A DNA stretch of 64,000 nucleotides, from NCBI RefSeq assembly GCF_016765585.1, contig NZ_JAESWC010000001.1, forward strand, positions 1-64,000, read 5' to 3'. This document shows positions 9,144-18,636 of this stretch, one piece after another. Made by a program: the position numbers and the translations under genes. The notes beneath the pieces were generated by a model. That model made no database searches and was not told the DNA's origin. It worked only from the letters and a program-made list of their open reading frames with translations. The stretch comes from Clostridium rhizosphaerae. Lineage in GTDB: Bacteria > Bacillota > Clostridia > Clostridiales > Clostridiaceae. The stretch's first letter is position 1. Every line of letters begins with the position of its first letter.

Positions 9144-9752
9144 TTATTTTATACTATTTTTATCAAAACTAATTACAGTTGCCCCCATATTATCAGGAGT
9201 ATCTTTATTTTCAAGAATAGCATATCTTATGCCATTATCAGAATAAGTCTTTACCATTTTAGGACAATATATCGGCTTTCCTTTAATGAATTTATTCTTA
9301 TCATCATAGGCATCGTATACTGTATCCTTAATAATTTTTCCATCAGTTTCATACTCTTCAAGTTTATTAACTAAAAACGTGCCGTCCGCTTTAATACTTC
9401 CTTTAATAACACGCACATAAGCTTCTTTACCGCTATTAAAGGAAGCTAGAAATTTATCCATCACTTCTATATTGTAAACTTCAGCCTCTTTACTTTCTTT
9501 TGAAACCATTATTATACTTCCATTTTTAAGTGATGTTTTAAAATTTCTCGCTTCTTCAATATCAGGCTTTTTTAAATTATTTTTTTCCTGGTATAATGTT
9601 CCCAACTCTTTGTCTTCTTTTTCGTCCTTATTAGTGCTTGTATAAACCTTAGATTCGTGACTTACAGTTTTATTAGTATTTTTATTATTTGTACATCCGC
9701 TAATAACAAAAATCATAGCTGCAGTACCTGCTAATAGTGCATACTTTTTCAT
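9144..9752 (-). CDS. DUF4362-like lipoprotein
   Basis: The signal peptide ends in VISGC (Cys about 20), so it should be a surface lipoprotein. After a Lys/Glu-rich linker the C-terminal two thirds (about 80-200: FLASFNSGKEAYVRVIKGSIKAD, LEEYETDGKIIKDTVYDAYDD, GATVISFDK) resembles the DUF4362 domain of Bacillota lipoproteins. Function is unknown. GGGGTGAATC precedes the ATG. Confidence 0.75.
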   Translation of the reverse strand: MKKYALLAGTAAMIFVISGCTNNKNTNKTVSHESKVYTSTNKDEKEDKELGTLYQEKNNLKKPDIEEARNFKTSLKNGSIIMVSKESKEAEVYNIEVMDKFLASFNSGKEAYVRVIKGSIKADGTFLVNKLEEYETDGKIIKDTVYDAYDDKNKFIKGKPIYCPKMVKTYSDNGIRYAILENKDTPDNMGATVISFDKNSIK

Positions 9753-9812
9753 GATTCACCCCTTCAAACTATAGGAAGAAGAATAATTATAAAGATATCC
9801 ACAGCAAATCTT

Positions 9813-10070
9813 CTATTTATACACAATCTTTCGGATTGTTTCCACAGCAAGTGAATATTCCTCCGATAGGTCTTCCATAGAAACATGTTCTGAAAACTTG
9901 CATCTTATCTCTTCATTTCGGTGTTCATAATAGCTTCTTGCACCAGAACCTTCTCCCCATTTTTTACGTTCTGATATAGAAGGTATATAAAGCGCCTCTC
10001 CTTCCACGTACTTTTGTATTTCTTTAAGAAGTTTATCGGGCAGTATATCAGAAGCATTAACATATTTCAT
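9813..10070 (-). CDS. Small CD3324-type protein with a probable HTH
   Basis: The 85-aa protein starts MKYVNASDILPDKLLKEIQKY, contains an acidic YVEGEALYIP segment and ends with a probable helix-turn-helix (MEDLSEEYSLAVETIRKIVYK). This matches small clostridial proteins annotated as the CD3324 family, related to Mor-type DNA-binding domains. It probably binds nucleic acid. It is 16 nt downstream of the 346-aa gene and likely shares its transcript. Confidence 0.7.
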   Translation of the reverse strand: MKYVNASDILPDKLLKEIQKYVEGEALYIPSISERKKWGEGSGARSYYEHRNEEIRCKFSEHVSMEDLSEEYSLAVETIRKIVYK

Positions 10071-10086
10071 TACTTATAGCTCCTTT

Positions 10087-11127
10087 TTATCTATTTACCT
10101 TCAAAAATTCTTCAAGACTTGAATACTCTCTTATTTTAACTTCATTACTCTTAATTACAGATACGATATATTCTTCGATTTCCTCTGCACATTTACGGAA
10201 CCCCATCAGGTTTTCATAATCAAAAATACCCATAAGATCCATAGTCTTAAGCCCGAATTCCTCTTTAATAGAATCGAACTCCTGCTGAAAATTGTATCCC
10301 CAAGCAAAGGCATTGAAAACATCTTTTTTATCGCAATAATAATATATCCTTCTAAAAGTATATCTTCCTTCCTCATACCATGCAGCTAAGTCTTCGAAAT
10401 TATATTCTCTTGTTTTAGTAACTGTTTGCGGCTTTCTTTCCATAAAAAATTCGCGAGTTACAGCAATTATTTCATAACATAATTCTTTTGTTTCCTTTAG
10501 ATTTTTTGCCTCTATAATTCCTTGATAAAGAGCAAGAAATTTTTCAGGAATATTCTTCATACTGCTTAACACTTCAATCTGGTTCTCAGGGCCTCTCTTA
10601 AAATAAGCTTCATTAACATAAGCAACAGCCTCTGACAGGTATGCTGCAATATATCCGCTTGCTTTACGCACTAAGCTTAATGATTCTTCAAAAATCATAT
10701 TCTTATATAGTTCCATGGCAACGTTAATCTTTTCTAAGCCTTTTTTATAGGTAAAAGCATTATTCTTCAAGTTGTCATTAAACTTATTCTGAAGTTCAAT
10801 AAATCTCTGCCTATCTTCCTCGCTTCGTGCATATAGGATAAATCCATCAGCAAGGCATGTAACAATACTTTCATTAAGATTAGCCAGTCCTTCTACTCTC
10901 TCCCAAGACATAGGAAATAAATCGTAACCTATATCTTCAATTATAAATGTCTTTGCCAGTCTATAACCGTACTCTGTTTCAGGTATAAAGAAGTTAAATG
11001 CTATTTCTTCTCCATCCGGTTCTATCTTCCAATGCTTGTGCCCAATAAGAAGACTTACATCATCCTTATATTCAGTGTCTATTTTGTTAACTGCCCAGTC
11101 AATTAATTCTTTGCTAATATACTTCAT
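10087..11127 (-). CDS. Unrecognised 346-aa protein, possibly NT/HEPN-like
   Basis: I do not recognise this family with certainty. The N-terminal third (VSLLIGHKHWKIEPDGEEIAFNFFIP, then FILYARSEEDRQRFIELQNKF) resembles the nucleotidyltransferase-like half of NT/HEPN proteins, but no GSxxxxxxDxD motif is seen. The rest is helical (YKNMIFEESLSLVRKASGYIAAYLSEAVAYVNEAYFKRG), as in HEPN-like bundles. No signal peptide or membrane helix, so it is cytoplasmic. AGGAGGCGAG precedes the ATG. It is the first gene of a pair with the small HTH protein. Confidence 0.55.
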   Translation of the reverse strand: MKYISKELIDWAVNKIDTEYKDDVSLLIGHKHWKIEPDGEEIAFNFFIPETEYGYRLAKTFIIEDIGYDLFPMSWERVEGLANLNESIVTCLADGFILYARSEEDRQRFIELQNKFNDNLKNNAFTYKKGLEKINVAMELYKNMIFEESLSLVRKASGYIAAYLSEAVAYVNEAYFKRGPENQIEVLSSMKNIPEKFLALYQGIIEAKNLKETKELCYEIIAVTREFFMERKPQTVTKTREYNFEDLAAWYEEGRYTFRRIYYYCDKKDVFNAFAWGYNFQQEFDSIKEEFGLKTMDLMGIFDYENLMGFRKCAEEIEEYIVSVIKSNEVKIREYSSLEEFLKVNR

Positions 11128-11254
11128 AATCTCGCCTCCTGATATTTTAATAAGATATAACAGCCGTTTATCTATACTTATATGTTATCAGCGGCAAGTA
11201 TCCTATTCTATACCAAAAATAATTGTAATAATTCTGTACCAAACAACTGAAAAT

Positions 11255-12073
11255 TTACCATCCAACCTGAGAAAACGAAACATTATTTATATAATTATTT
11301 ATTGCTCCTTTTACATAGTCCACCATATTATCAGGCAAAGCACTTATATCAAACCAAGCTAAATCATCACACTTGTGAGGTTCGTTATTTGAAACATCAC
11401 CTGTCCATTCCTTACAGGCAAGGAAATAGTCAACTCTTTCATGGTCTTCACACTTTCGATGCATAACTTGTACTATTTCAAGCTTGCTATCTTCTATATC
11501 AATATTTATCTCTTCTTTTGCCTCTCTTATCATGGCATTAATGATAGTTTCATCTCCATCAACATGTCCTGCAGCTACACTGTAGCAGCCGTCTCCATAC
11601 CCAGTATTAAATCGTCTCAGCAGCAATATTTTGTTATCTTTGATTAAAAATAAATGTACAGCTACTATCATTGAAAATCGTTTGACGGGCTTTTTGGGGG
11701 CCTCCAGGTTCATATCTTCTAACCTTTTTTCTGCCGCCTCAATTGCCTCTATACCAGATTTACAAAGTACATTTATTCCCTTTACGATTGTAACAATAAC
11801 AAATGCCTCTACCAATTCTTCCATAGTTAATCCTGCTTCTACAGCAGCTATGGCATGTGATTTAGCACCACTTGTTTCATCATCCAAGCTATCTAAAAGA
11901 GTAAAAATCAGTTCTCTAGTCTTTTGGGGTAAATGCCCCCTCTGAACTGATTCACGCATAAGTAAATATCCTTTAAGAGCCTCAGGAGAATATTTAGAAA
12001 GAGTTTCTGCAAAAGGCGGGTTCCACTTCAGCTCATTTTTATAATAGTTAAGTATGTTTTCAAAATCATTCAT
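11255..12073 (-). CDS. Carboxymuconolactone decarboxylase-like / Nudix fusion
   Basis: Residues 1-120 resemble the AhpD/carboxymuconolactone decarboxylase fold (NPPFAETLSKYSPEALKGYLLMRESVQ, LPQKTRELIFTLLDS, HAIAAVEAGLTMEELVEAFVI), but the redox CxxC is replaced by GAKSH. Residues 132-265 are a Nudix hydrolase with an intact box, GHVDGDE then REAKEEI. Nudix enzymes cleave nucleoside diphosphate-X compounds. The fusion could link a small-molecule-binding or scaffold domain with pyrophosphohydrolase activity; this is inference. The GNAT gene upstream is 14 nt away, so they are probably cotranscribed. Confidence 0.82.
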   Translation of the reverse strand: MNDFENILNYYKNELKWNPPFAETLSKYSPEALKGYLLMRESVQRGHLPQKTRELIFTLLDSLDDETSGAKSHAIAAVEAGLTMEELVEAFVIVTIVKGINVLCKSGIEAIEAAEKRLEDMNLEAPKKPVKRFSMIVAVHLFLIKDNKILLLRRFNTGYGDGCYSVAAGHVDGDETIINAMIREAKEEINIDIEDSKLEIVQVMHRKCEDHERVDYFLACKEWTGDVSNNEPHKCDDLAWFDISALPDNMVDYVKGAINNYINNVSFSQVGW

Positions 12074-12087
12074 ATGTAAATCCTTTC

Positions 12088-12909
12088 TTATTTAACTCTA
12101 ATAAGTAGATAGTCATCGTAATGTTCAAATCCCAATGCAGTATATGCTTTTACTGCAGGAGTATTATTTTTTCTAACAGAAAGCGTGGGTACCTTGCCTT
12201 TATCAATAATCCTTCTGCATAGTTCTGAGACTACTGCTTTACAATAGCCCTTTCCTCTTTCACTCTCAGGAGTGTAAACACTGCCAATCTGATTTATTTT
12301 AGGAGTATATGTTTGAACACAGGCCTGAGACACCATTATCCCATTCTTTTCAGCTATAATAAATTCCTCTTCTTCACCTCTTTGAGATAAAGTTTTCTTG
12401 ATATCTTCCTTGGTTGTATTTTGTTTAAATCCGTATACTTTGGCATCCATAACAAAATCAACAACCTTTTCTGTTACTACTTTGTCAGCCTCTATAAAAT
12501 TTACTTCATCCAATATAAAGAGTTTAAAATTGTTATTTATAAAGTAAGAACTTTCATTATAGGCCTGAATTTCTTTATAATCTTTAATCAGTTCATACAA
12601 AGGCTTTACAACCTTTTGCATACCAATTAAAAATTCAAAGTTTTTCTCCTTCATAATATCCGCAAATAAAGGTACAGCTTCTACGTCTTCATAATGAGGA
12701 ATACAGCTTCCAAGATTATAAAAAGGCAAGATTCCTTTTAAAATATCATTCTTGAAAAAGCCGTAATAATCTGCACATCTTCTTATGTCTTTTCTGTTAT
12801 CTACTCCAAATTCCACTACATTTGCATATAAAAAAGATGTTTCAATTTCATTTCTATCAAGATACTCCATAATAATTTCCTTATCAGCTTGTACAAGAAG
12901 TCTAATCAT
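12088..12909 (-). CDS. GNAT acetyltransferase, two-domain FR47-like type
   Basis: The 273-aa protein has a divergent N-terminal half (LLVQADKEIIMEYLDRNEIETSFLYANV) and a C-terminal GNAT domain: FIIAEKNGIMVSQACVQTYTPKINQIGSVYTPESERGKGYCKAVVSELCRRII with the RGKGYC acetyl-CoA loop, then LSVRKNNTPAVKAYTALGFEHYDDY. This layout is common to clostridial GNATs with unknown substrate. The Nudix fusion lies directly downstream. Confidence 0.85.
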   Translation of the reverse strand: MIRLLVQADKEIIMEYLDRNEIETSFLYANVVEFGVDNRKDIRRCADYYGFFKNDILKGILPFYNLGSCIPHYEDVEAVPLFADIMKEKNFEFLIGMQKVVKPLYELIKDYKEIQAYNESSYFINNNFKLFILDEVNFIEADKVVTEKVVDFVMDAKVYGFKQNTTKEDIKKTLSQRGEEEEFIIAEKNGIMVSQACVQTYTPKINQIGSVYTPESERGKGYCKAVVSELCRRIIDKGKVPTLSVRKNNTPAVKAYTALGFEHYDDYLLIRVK

Positions 12910-13071
12910 TCATATCACTCCCTTTAACTTTTAGTGTTATATTTTATATTTATCCGTACTGATTTTTCAAATTAGGCCAGTTGATTAGCATCTTACCCAT
13001 AAGATCTTAATTCTTTTATTTTACAAATAATCCATAAATATATTATATACCTTACTCTTATATAAAAACAT

Positions 13072-13095
13072 AAAAAAATCACCCATAAAGGGTGA
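13072..13095 (-). terminator. Terminator after the AIM24 gene
   Basis: The short hairpin TCACCC / GGGTGA is followed on the minus strand by seven T residues. Confidence 0.7.
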
Positions 13096-13148
13096 GCAGA
13101 TGCATTTATTAATTTTTACTTCATGTTATATCTTTAAAATAACTCTGT

Positions 13149-13904
13149 CTATCTCACAGGAGCCATTAATATCCTTCCTGTTCCCCGGTATACATTAACT
13201 AATCCTTCACCTGAAACTGCAGAGCCAATGAGACTCTTACTGGATTTTTCAACTCTAAAATCAAGTGTATCAGACCATGCAATAGCATAATTTCCATCAA
13301 TTCTAACTTCATCATTTTGGAGCACAAATTCTATAAGTTCATTTCTTGGTACAGGGCTTTCAAGTACAGCAATTCCGGAACCCTTAAGACATAGATTAAA
13401 TAACCCTTCATTTCCAAGCACTGCAGAAGAAAGATTGGTTCTTGTTACAACCTTTTGCTGTATCCTTGATTCACAGGCAAGGAAGAGTCCGTCATCCAGT
13501 ACTATTCCACCCCAGTCTGAAACCTCTTCTAGAAGTATATGCTTATAGGTAGGTTCCAGCATAAGCATGCCTGTTCCTTGATATTTGGGTTTAATAGCAG
13601 ATTCCTTTGTCATCTTGGATGATAATGCTTTTCCAAACAAATCACCTAGTCCTTTAACATCTGCAGCCATACTTACAGCTCCAGCTGTCCATTGCATTGC
13701 TCCAGCGCTAATTGTATAAGCATTACCTTTTAATTCAATCAGAACCTGTCTTTTTCTAATATTCATTTCTGAAGCAAAGTATGCATTTATAGCACTTGCA
13801 GCATCCACGCTTAAGTCCTTCTTATACTCAAGAACCTTAACATCACCTCTAGATTCAACAATCTCTAGATTCTTATTTTCAAAGAGATTTTTACATGTTA
13901 TCAT
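13149..13904 (-). CDS. AIM24-family protein
   Basis: The 251-aa protein is almost all beta strand with repeated Gly-rich turns (VLIELKGNAYTISAGAMQWTAG, YQGTGMLMLEPTYKHILLEE, GIVLDDGLFLACES, GEGLVNVYRGTGRILMAPV), the pattern of the AIM24/TRAP-like beta-sandwich family. The cellular role of bacterial AIM24 proteins is not established. There is no signal peptide. It is a single-gene unit with its own terminator; the ATG is preceded by AAAGGATGTG. Confidence 0.85.
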   Translation of the reverse strand: MITCKNLFENKNLEIVESRGDVKVLEYKKDLSVDAASAINAYFASEMNIRKRQVLIELKGNAYTISAGAMQWTAGAVSMAADVKGLGDLFGKALSSKMTKESAIKPKYQGTGMLMLEPTYKHILLEEVSDWGGIVLDDGLFLACESRIQQKVVTRTNLSSAVLGNEGLFNLCLKGSGIAVLESPVPRNELIEFVLQNDEVRIDGNYAIAWSDTLDFRVEKSSKSLIGSAVSGEGLVNVYRGTGRILMAPVR

Positions 13905-14038
13905 TTTATATTCACATCCTTTATATGCGCTGTTTCTATATATCTTTATTCAATTATGCTTAAATTTATGTAGAGCCTTGAAAATCAATGTTTTTCTATT
14001 TATTTAACAAATATCTTAAAAAACATTAGCTATGCTAT

Positions 14039-14893
14039 CTAATTACAAAGTTCAATACCATAATTGCTCATTGTAAAGATTTCTTCTGAATTCATTTCAA
14101 TCATATCTTTGACGCTAATTTTGGGGTAACGTTTTTTAAAGCAATCAATAATTTTATACCCGAAAAAGTATCCTGCACACCAAGGTATTCCTGCGTCAGT
14201 ATCACCAAACATATATTTAACATAATCAACGTCAGTTTCATTTAACAGTTTAGAATAATATTTATTCCACAATTCTTCCTCTTGTTGCCTTGATATTTGA
14301 GAAATCCATGTTGGATTTAATGCTTCATTAAATCCTTTAGCGAAAAAATCCGCCTGTCCATCTATTAATATTGATTCTATAAATTTTCCTGTAAGTCCTC
14401 CATGAATCACATGCCAGTAATTTCCCCATACAGTATGATGATATTCATGTGCAAATACATAAGGTATCCAATCTACATAACCAGTAGAAAAAGGATTAAC
14501 ATTTATTAAAATATTACCAAACACATTGACCCCCAATACACCGTTTTGCTTTTCTTTAACAACAGCATTTTCATCATTCAATGGATAGATTGCAATTGTT
14601 ATAGGATCATCATCATAATTCGGAAGTGCTTCAACTACTTGCAGAAGTTTTCTCTCAAGCTCATTTAAATCAATCTTTTTCAATAATTTGATCTGATTTT
14701 TTAACTTTTCAATATCCTTTATTGGTTTTGGTTTTCGGTCGGACATATCAAATGGTGCCCATTGACTGATTTTTTCCCAATAAGGCTCCACAGCATATTT
14801 ATACCATAACATTTCACAGTCCGCATTTCCCTTTTCCATCTCTAAGATATATCCATCTAAATTTTCATAAACAGCTATTATTTCTAGTTTCAT
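14039..14893 (-). CDS. DUF2268-type putative zinc metalloprotease
   Basis: The 284-aa protein contains HEYHH at about 149-153 within DWIPYVFAHEYHHTVWG, the zinc-binding HExxH of DUF2268 proteins, with a downstream ESILIDGQADFFAKGF helix that supplies the third ligand in relatives. There is no secretion signal, so it is probably cytoplasmic. Its target is unknown. GGGGAATGAGAG precedes the ATG. Next to it lies a GNAT gene on the same strand. Confidence 0.82.
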   Translation of the reverse strand: MKLEIIAVYENLDGYILEMEKGNADCEMLWYKYAVEPYWEKISQWAPFDMSDRKPKPIKDIEKLKNQIKLLKKIDLNELERKLLQVVEALPNYDDDPITIAIYPLNDENAVVKEKQNGVLGVNVFGNILINVNPFSTGYVDWIPYVFAHEYHHTVWGNYWHVIHGGLTGKFIESILIDGQADFFAKGFNEALNPTWISQISRQQEEELWNKYYSKLLNETDVDYVKYMFGDTDAGIPWCAGYFFGYKIIDCFKKRYPKISVKDMIEMNSEEIFTMSNYGIELCN

Positions 14894-14939
14894 TTTCTCT
14901 CATTCCCCTTTTATATCACAATATATCCAAAGAAATCTT

Positions 14940-15482
14940 CTACCTATGCACAACCTTACCGAAAATTAGCTTGTCATAATATCTTCCTTCAATAAAATCA
15001 TTGTCTTTTAGTCTTCCCTCTAATTCGAACCCATTTTTCTGAAGAACTCTTGCAGAACCAATATTTGCCTGTATTACATTAGCATATAGTTTATGGAGGT
15101 TTAATACCTGAAATGAAAAATCATTCATCAGTTCAACTGTTTCAGTACCGTAACCTTTTCCCCAAAAATCCTTATCAAAGACATATCCTATCTCCGCATG
15201 GTTTGCATTGCTGTCAAAGTTAAAAATCATTGCAGTTCCTATAATTTTATTAGTTGATTTAAGCACTACAGAAGCATATAAATGAGTTCCTGCTGCTTCA
15301 CGCCTAATCATTTCCTCTATATAATCTCGAGTTTCCTTTAGTTCTTTCATTAATCTCCAGCCGATAAAACGAGAAACATCTTCGTCTGAAGCATAGATAT
15401 GCACCTCTTGTGCATCGTTTACATCTAAAGTCTTAAAATAAATATTTTCTCCTTTTAGACTATGAAATAAGTTTATATTCAT
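14940..15482 (-). CDS. GNAT acetyltransferase, RimJ/RimL type
   Basis: The 180-aa protein shows NIYFKTLDVNDAQEVHIYASDEDVSRFIGW, then HAEIGYVFDKDFWGKGYGTETVELMNDFSF with the GKGYG acetyl-CoA loop, and NIGSARVLQKNGFELEGRLKDN. It is close in type to the RimJ/RimL gene at 8018. The substrate is unknown. It precedes the DUF2268 gene by 46 nt and may be cotranscribed with it. Confidence 0.88.
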   Translation of the reverse strand: MNINLFHSLKGENIYFKTLDVNDAQEVHIYASDEDVSRFIGWRLMKELKETRDYIEEMIRREAAGTHLYASVVLKSTNKIIGTAMIFNFDSNANHAEIGYVFDKDFWGKGYGTETVELMNDFSFQVLNLHKLYANVIQANIGSARVLQKNGFELEGRLKDNDFIEGRYYDKLIFGKVVHR

Positions 15483-15672
15483 TATTTAATCCCCCCATGA
15501 CTTTAATTAATTTAAAGTCTTATATCCATTGAATCAGGATATAAGGCTTGTCTTTACTAAACAGTTATCTAAATTATAACATTATTCCACTATATGTAAA
15601 ACCAGTATAGCTATATAAATTCCCTTATTTTTCTTTTTATGATTTAATTATTATTATAAATTTATACAATAC

Positions 15673-15711
15673 AAAAAGAGCATTCTTATTATATTGATAA
15701 GAATGCCTTTT
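15673..15711 (-). terminator. Terminator after the penicillin-binding protein gene
   Basis: The stem AAAAAGAGCATTCTTAT pairs with ATAAGAATGCCTTTT around a 7-nt loop just past the stop codon. Confidence 0.82.
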
Positions 15712-15719
15712 ATTCCTGT

Positions 15720-17504
15720 TTAATTTTTCTTCTGACTATCAGGAGTAATATTTAATATTGTAAATAACTCTGTAAACAGTTTTTGTGCTGCAGGTACTGC
15801 GGTCTGAGCAGCATAGAATTTGTCAGGGCTTGGCTCTTTAACTGTAACTATTAAAGTAACTTTTGGGTTATTAGCCGGAGCCATGCCTGCAAAGGAAGCT
15901 ATATACTTTCCTTCTTCATATCTTCCTGTTTGAGGATTAACCTTGTTTGCTGTTCCAGTTTTTCCTGCAATATGATAGCCCTCCATAAAAGTGGCTGTTG
16001 CTGTTCCCTTATTAACAACCTCCTCTAGATAAGTTCTGAGCTGAGCTGCCTTATCGCTGTCTATAATACTTTTTTCTCCAAGATTATCATACTTATTATC
16101 CACAACTTTTTTATCATCAACCTGATGAGAAATCTCTTTCATAACGTGAGGCCTTATCCATGTACCACCGTTAGCAACTGCATTAAAGGCTGCCAGATAT
16201 TGCACTTGGGTAAGAGCAATTCCTTGTCCATAGGACATAGTAGCAAGTTCTACAGGTCCAATATCCTTTAGCTGCTTCATTATTCCAGTACTCTCCCCAG
16301 GGAGATCAACACCGGTTTTTTGTCCAAAGCCTGCATTTGAAGCAAAGCTATAAAGTTTTTCTTTACCAATCTTCTGTCCAAGCTGAATAAAGCCAACATT
16401 ATCTGAAAACCTAAGTATTCCTGCCAAGTCCAAAATACCATTAACCTCTTGTTGGTCATTGTATAAGGTTCTATTTGCAACCTTTATACTTCCGGTACTG
16501 TTAAAACGGTCTTTATCTGTAACAGAACCCGTTTGAAGCCCTGCTGCTGCTGTTATTACTTTAAAAATTGATCCTGGCTCAAATATATCGCTTACAGCAC
16601 CATTTTTCCAGGCTTCTTGTATTTCCTCACTTGTCTTGCCTGCTTTATTAGGAGTATTAGGGTCATAAGCTGGAGTATTAACCATTCCTAAAATCTCACC
16701 GTTGCTTGGATCCATAATTGTTATACTTACTGATTTAGCATTATTCTCTTTTAAGGTTTCATTAGCTACCCTTTCAGCAAGCATCTGAATTTTAGTATCA
16801 ATAGTTAAGGTCAGATCATTTCCATTAATAGGCTGTTTTAAAAATGACTCAGTATCAGGCAGTTCATTATCTGTTCTATCAGCCTCAAGTACTCTAAGAC
16901 CTGGAGTACCTTCAAGCTCCTTGTCATAATATTGTTCTACTCCATTAATTCCCTTTCCTGCACCGTCAGTATGTCCAATAACATGAGATAAAAAGCTTCC
17001 GTTTGGATACATTCTGGTCTCATCCTGGGAGAGCATTAAGCCGCTGTACTTAAGACCTTTAACAGCATCTGCTGATTTTTTCTCTACCTGTCTTTTAAAT
17101 GATACGAATTGAAGCGGATCGCCTTTACTATCCTTGCTGTCAAATATTTTTTGCAACTTATTTATGTCCATATCAAGAGCCTTCGATAAATTGCCTACTG
17201 CTAAATCTTCTGGAATATTCTTATTTGATAAATACGTTTTAAGTACCTTTAAATCAGCATCAACTCTATATACATCTACACTCGTTGCAAGTACAAAACC
17301 ATTCCTATCCTGAACAACTCCCCTTTTAGGAGCTATATCTATGGTTTTAGTCCACTGATCTGTTGCCATTTTCTTATACACCGCGCCTTTAACACTCATT
17401 ACGTATATAAGTCTGCCCTCTAAGGCAATAAACAGAATCAAAATTACTGCCCATATAAATTTAAATCTACCTTTTTTACGCATTTCCTTCTTCAACTTTT
17501 TCAC
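15720..17504 (-). CDS. Class B penicillin-binding protein (transpeptidase)
   Basis: The 594-aa protein has an N-terminal membrane anchor, a dimerisation domain (about 50-220: TIDIAPKRGVVQDRNGFVLATS, MYPNGSFLSHVIGHTDG), and a transpeptidase domain with EPGSIFK (SxxK, Ser at about 313), SDN and KTGT (about 513-516). It cross-links peptidoglycan outside the membrane. There is no PASTA domain, unlike typical SpoVD. The gene is monocistronic and away from the division cluster, so it is more likely an accessory PBP2/SpoVD-like enzyme than the housekeeping FtsI. Confidence 0.92.
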   Translation of the reverse strand: MKKLKKEMRKKGRFKFIWAVILILFIALEGRLIYVMSVKGAVYKKMATDQWTKTIDIAPKRGVVQDRNGFVLATSVDVYRVDADLKVLKTYLSNKNIPEDLAVGNLSKALDMDINKLQKIFDSKDSKGDPLQFVSFKRQVEKKSADAVKGLKYSGLMLSQDETRMYPNGSFLSHVIGHTDGAGKGINGVEQYYDKELEGTPGLRVLEADRTDNELPDTESFLKQPINGNDLTLTIDTKIQMLAERVANETLKENNAKSVSITIMDPSNGEILGMVNTPAYDPNTPNKAGKTSEEIQEAWKNGAVSDIFEPGSIFKVITAAAGLQTGSVTDKDRFNSTGSIKVANRTLYNDQQEVNGILDLAGILRFSDNVGFIQLGQKIGKEKLYSFASNAGFGQKTGVDLPGESTGIMKQLKDIGPVELATMSYGQGIALTQVQYLAAFNAVANGGTWIRPHVMKEISHQVDDKKVVDNKYDNLGEKSIIDSDKAAQLRTYLEEVVNKGTATATFMEGYHIAGKTGTANKVNPQTGRYEEGKYIASFAGMAPANNPKVTLIVTVKEPSPDKFYAAQTAVPAAQKLFTELFTILNITPDSQKKN

Positions 17505-17726
17505 CAGCCTGCCTTGTCCATTTTATATAATATTATCATATTTTTGTGAAGTATGTGTGTATTTTTGATATTATTTTTAAAACTCAAGAATATAATATAT
17601 GCTTAAATTTTTAATTATCTTAATATATATAAAATCAGAGCTTTTCAGCTTACTTGTAGCAAAAAGCCTATAGTGCTATAATACACAACATAAATATATT
17701 ACTTTGGAAATTTGTGGAGGGTATGT

Positions 17727-18128
17727 ATGAAGACAATAGAAGTAGCTGCAGCCATTATAAAACTTAACGATAAAATTTTAGTTACTCGCCGCGGCTACGG
17801 TGAATTTATTGATATGTGGGAATTCCCGGGAGGAAAACTAGAACCTTCAGAAACAAGGGAGGAAGCCCTTATCCGTGAAATTAAAGAAGAATTAGAAGTT
17901 AATATTAATATATTAAATTATTTAACTACCATTGAGTATGATTACCCAGACTTTCATCTTACAATGCACTGTTTTATATGTACTATATGCAAAGGTGAAA
18001 TACATTTAAACGCTCATAATGAAGCTAGATGGATAACCAATGAACAGCTATATAGTCTTAATTGGGTGCCGGCAGATATATTAGTGGTTAAAAAATTGGA
18101 AAACTTTGCTTGCAATAAAGAGCTTTAA
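17727..18128 (+). CDS. MutT-like Nudix hydrolase
   Basis: The ATG at 17727 follows TGGAGGGT; an in-frame upstream TTG lies before the site. The 133-aa protein has the MutT layout: VAAAIIKLNDKILVTRRGYG, GMWEFPGGKLEPSE-type strand (DMWEFPGGKLEPSET), Nudix box G-x5-E-x7-REIKEEL, and a late ARWITNEQLYSLNWVPAD. Relatives hydrolyse oxidised or damaged nucleoside triphosphates such as 8-oxo-dGTP, or CTP. It is a short gene followed at 59 nt by yjbQ. Confidence 0.9.
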   Translation: MKTIEVAAAIIKLNDKILVTRRGYGEFIDMWEFPGGKLEPSETREEALIREIKEELEVNINILNYLTTIEYDYPDFHLTMHCFICTICKGEIHLNAHNEARWITNEQLYSLNWVPADILVVKKLENFACNKEL

Positions 18129-18187
18129 AATCTCTTTATTGAATTAGAAATATATTTTTATATTATAGTAAAAAGGAGTGAATTTAT

Positions 18188-18580
18188 ATGGAATATAAGG
18201 TTAAAACAACTAAAGCTCAGGAATTTATAAATATTACTTCTATTGTAAAAGAAGAAGTATCAAAAAAGAAAATAACTGACGGAATTGCTGTAGCGTTTAT
18301 CCCTCATACAACAGCCGGAGTTACTATAAATGAAAATGCTGACCCCGATGTTGTATTTGATATGCTGTCAGACTTGAATAGAGTTTTCCCAGAAAGGAAG
18401 GAACATAGACACTTTGAAGGAAACTCACATGCTCACATAAAAGCCTCCTTATGCGGTTCCTCAGTAACAGTGATAATTGAAAACGGAAAGCTTAAGCTTG
18501 GAACCTGGCAGGGCATTTACTTCTGCGAGTTTGACGGACCTAGAAATAGAAGTGTTTATGTTAAGGTTATGGAAGGTTAA
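18188..18580 (+). CDS. YjbQ/UPF0047 family protein
   Basis: The 130-aa protein matches the family over its length: VAFIPHTTAGVTINENADPDV, RHFEGNSHAHIKASLCGSSVTVIIENGKLKLGTWQGIYFCEFDGPRNR. The conserved His and Glu residues are present. In E. coli, YjbQ has weak thiamin phosphate synthase activity; the true role is unsettled. AAAAAGGAGTGA precedes the ATG. A shared terminator separates it from the convergent ArsR gene. Confidence 0.92.
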   Translation: MEYKVKTTKAQEFINITSIVKEEVSKKKITDGIAVAFIPHTTAGVTINENADPDVVFDMLSDLNRVFPERKEHRHFEGNSHAHIKASLCGSSVTVIIENGKLKLGTWQGIYFCEFDGPRNRSVYVKVMEG

Positions 18581-18598
18581 TGTAAAAATTAGATGTGT

Positions 18599-18634
18599 AA
18601 AAAGAGAAGATTTCTATGAATCTTCTCTTTTTTA
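18599..18634. terminator. Bidirectional terminator between yjbQ and the ArsR gene
   Basis: AAAAAGAGAAGAT pairs with ATCTTCTCTTTTT around a 7-nt loop. Confidence 0.88.
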
Positions 18635-18636
18635 AT

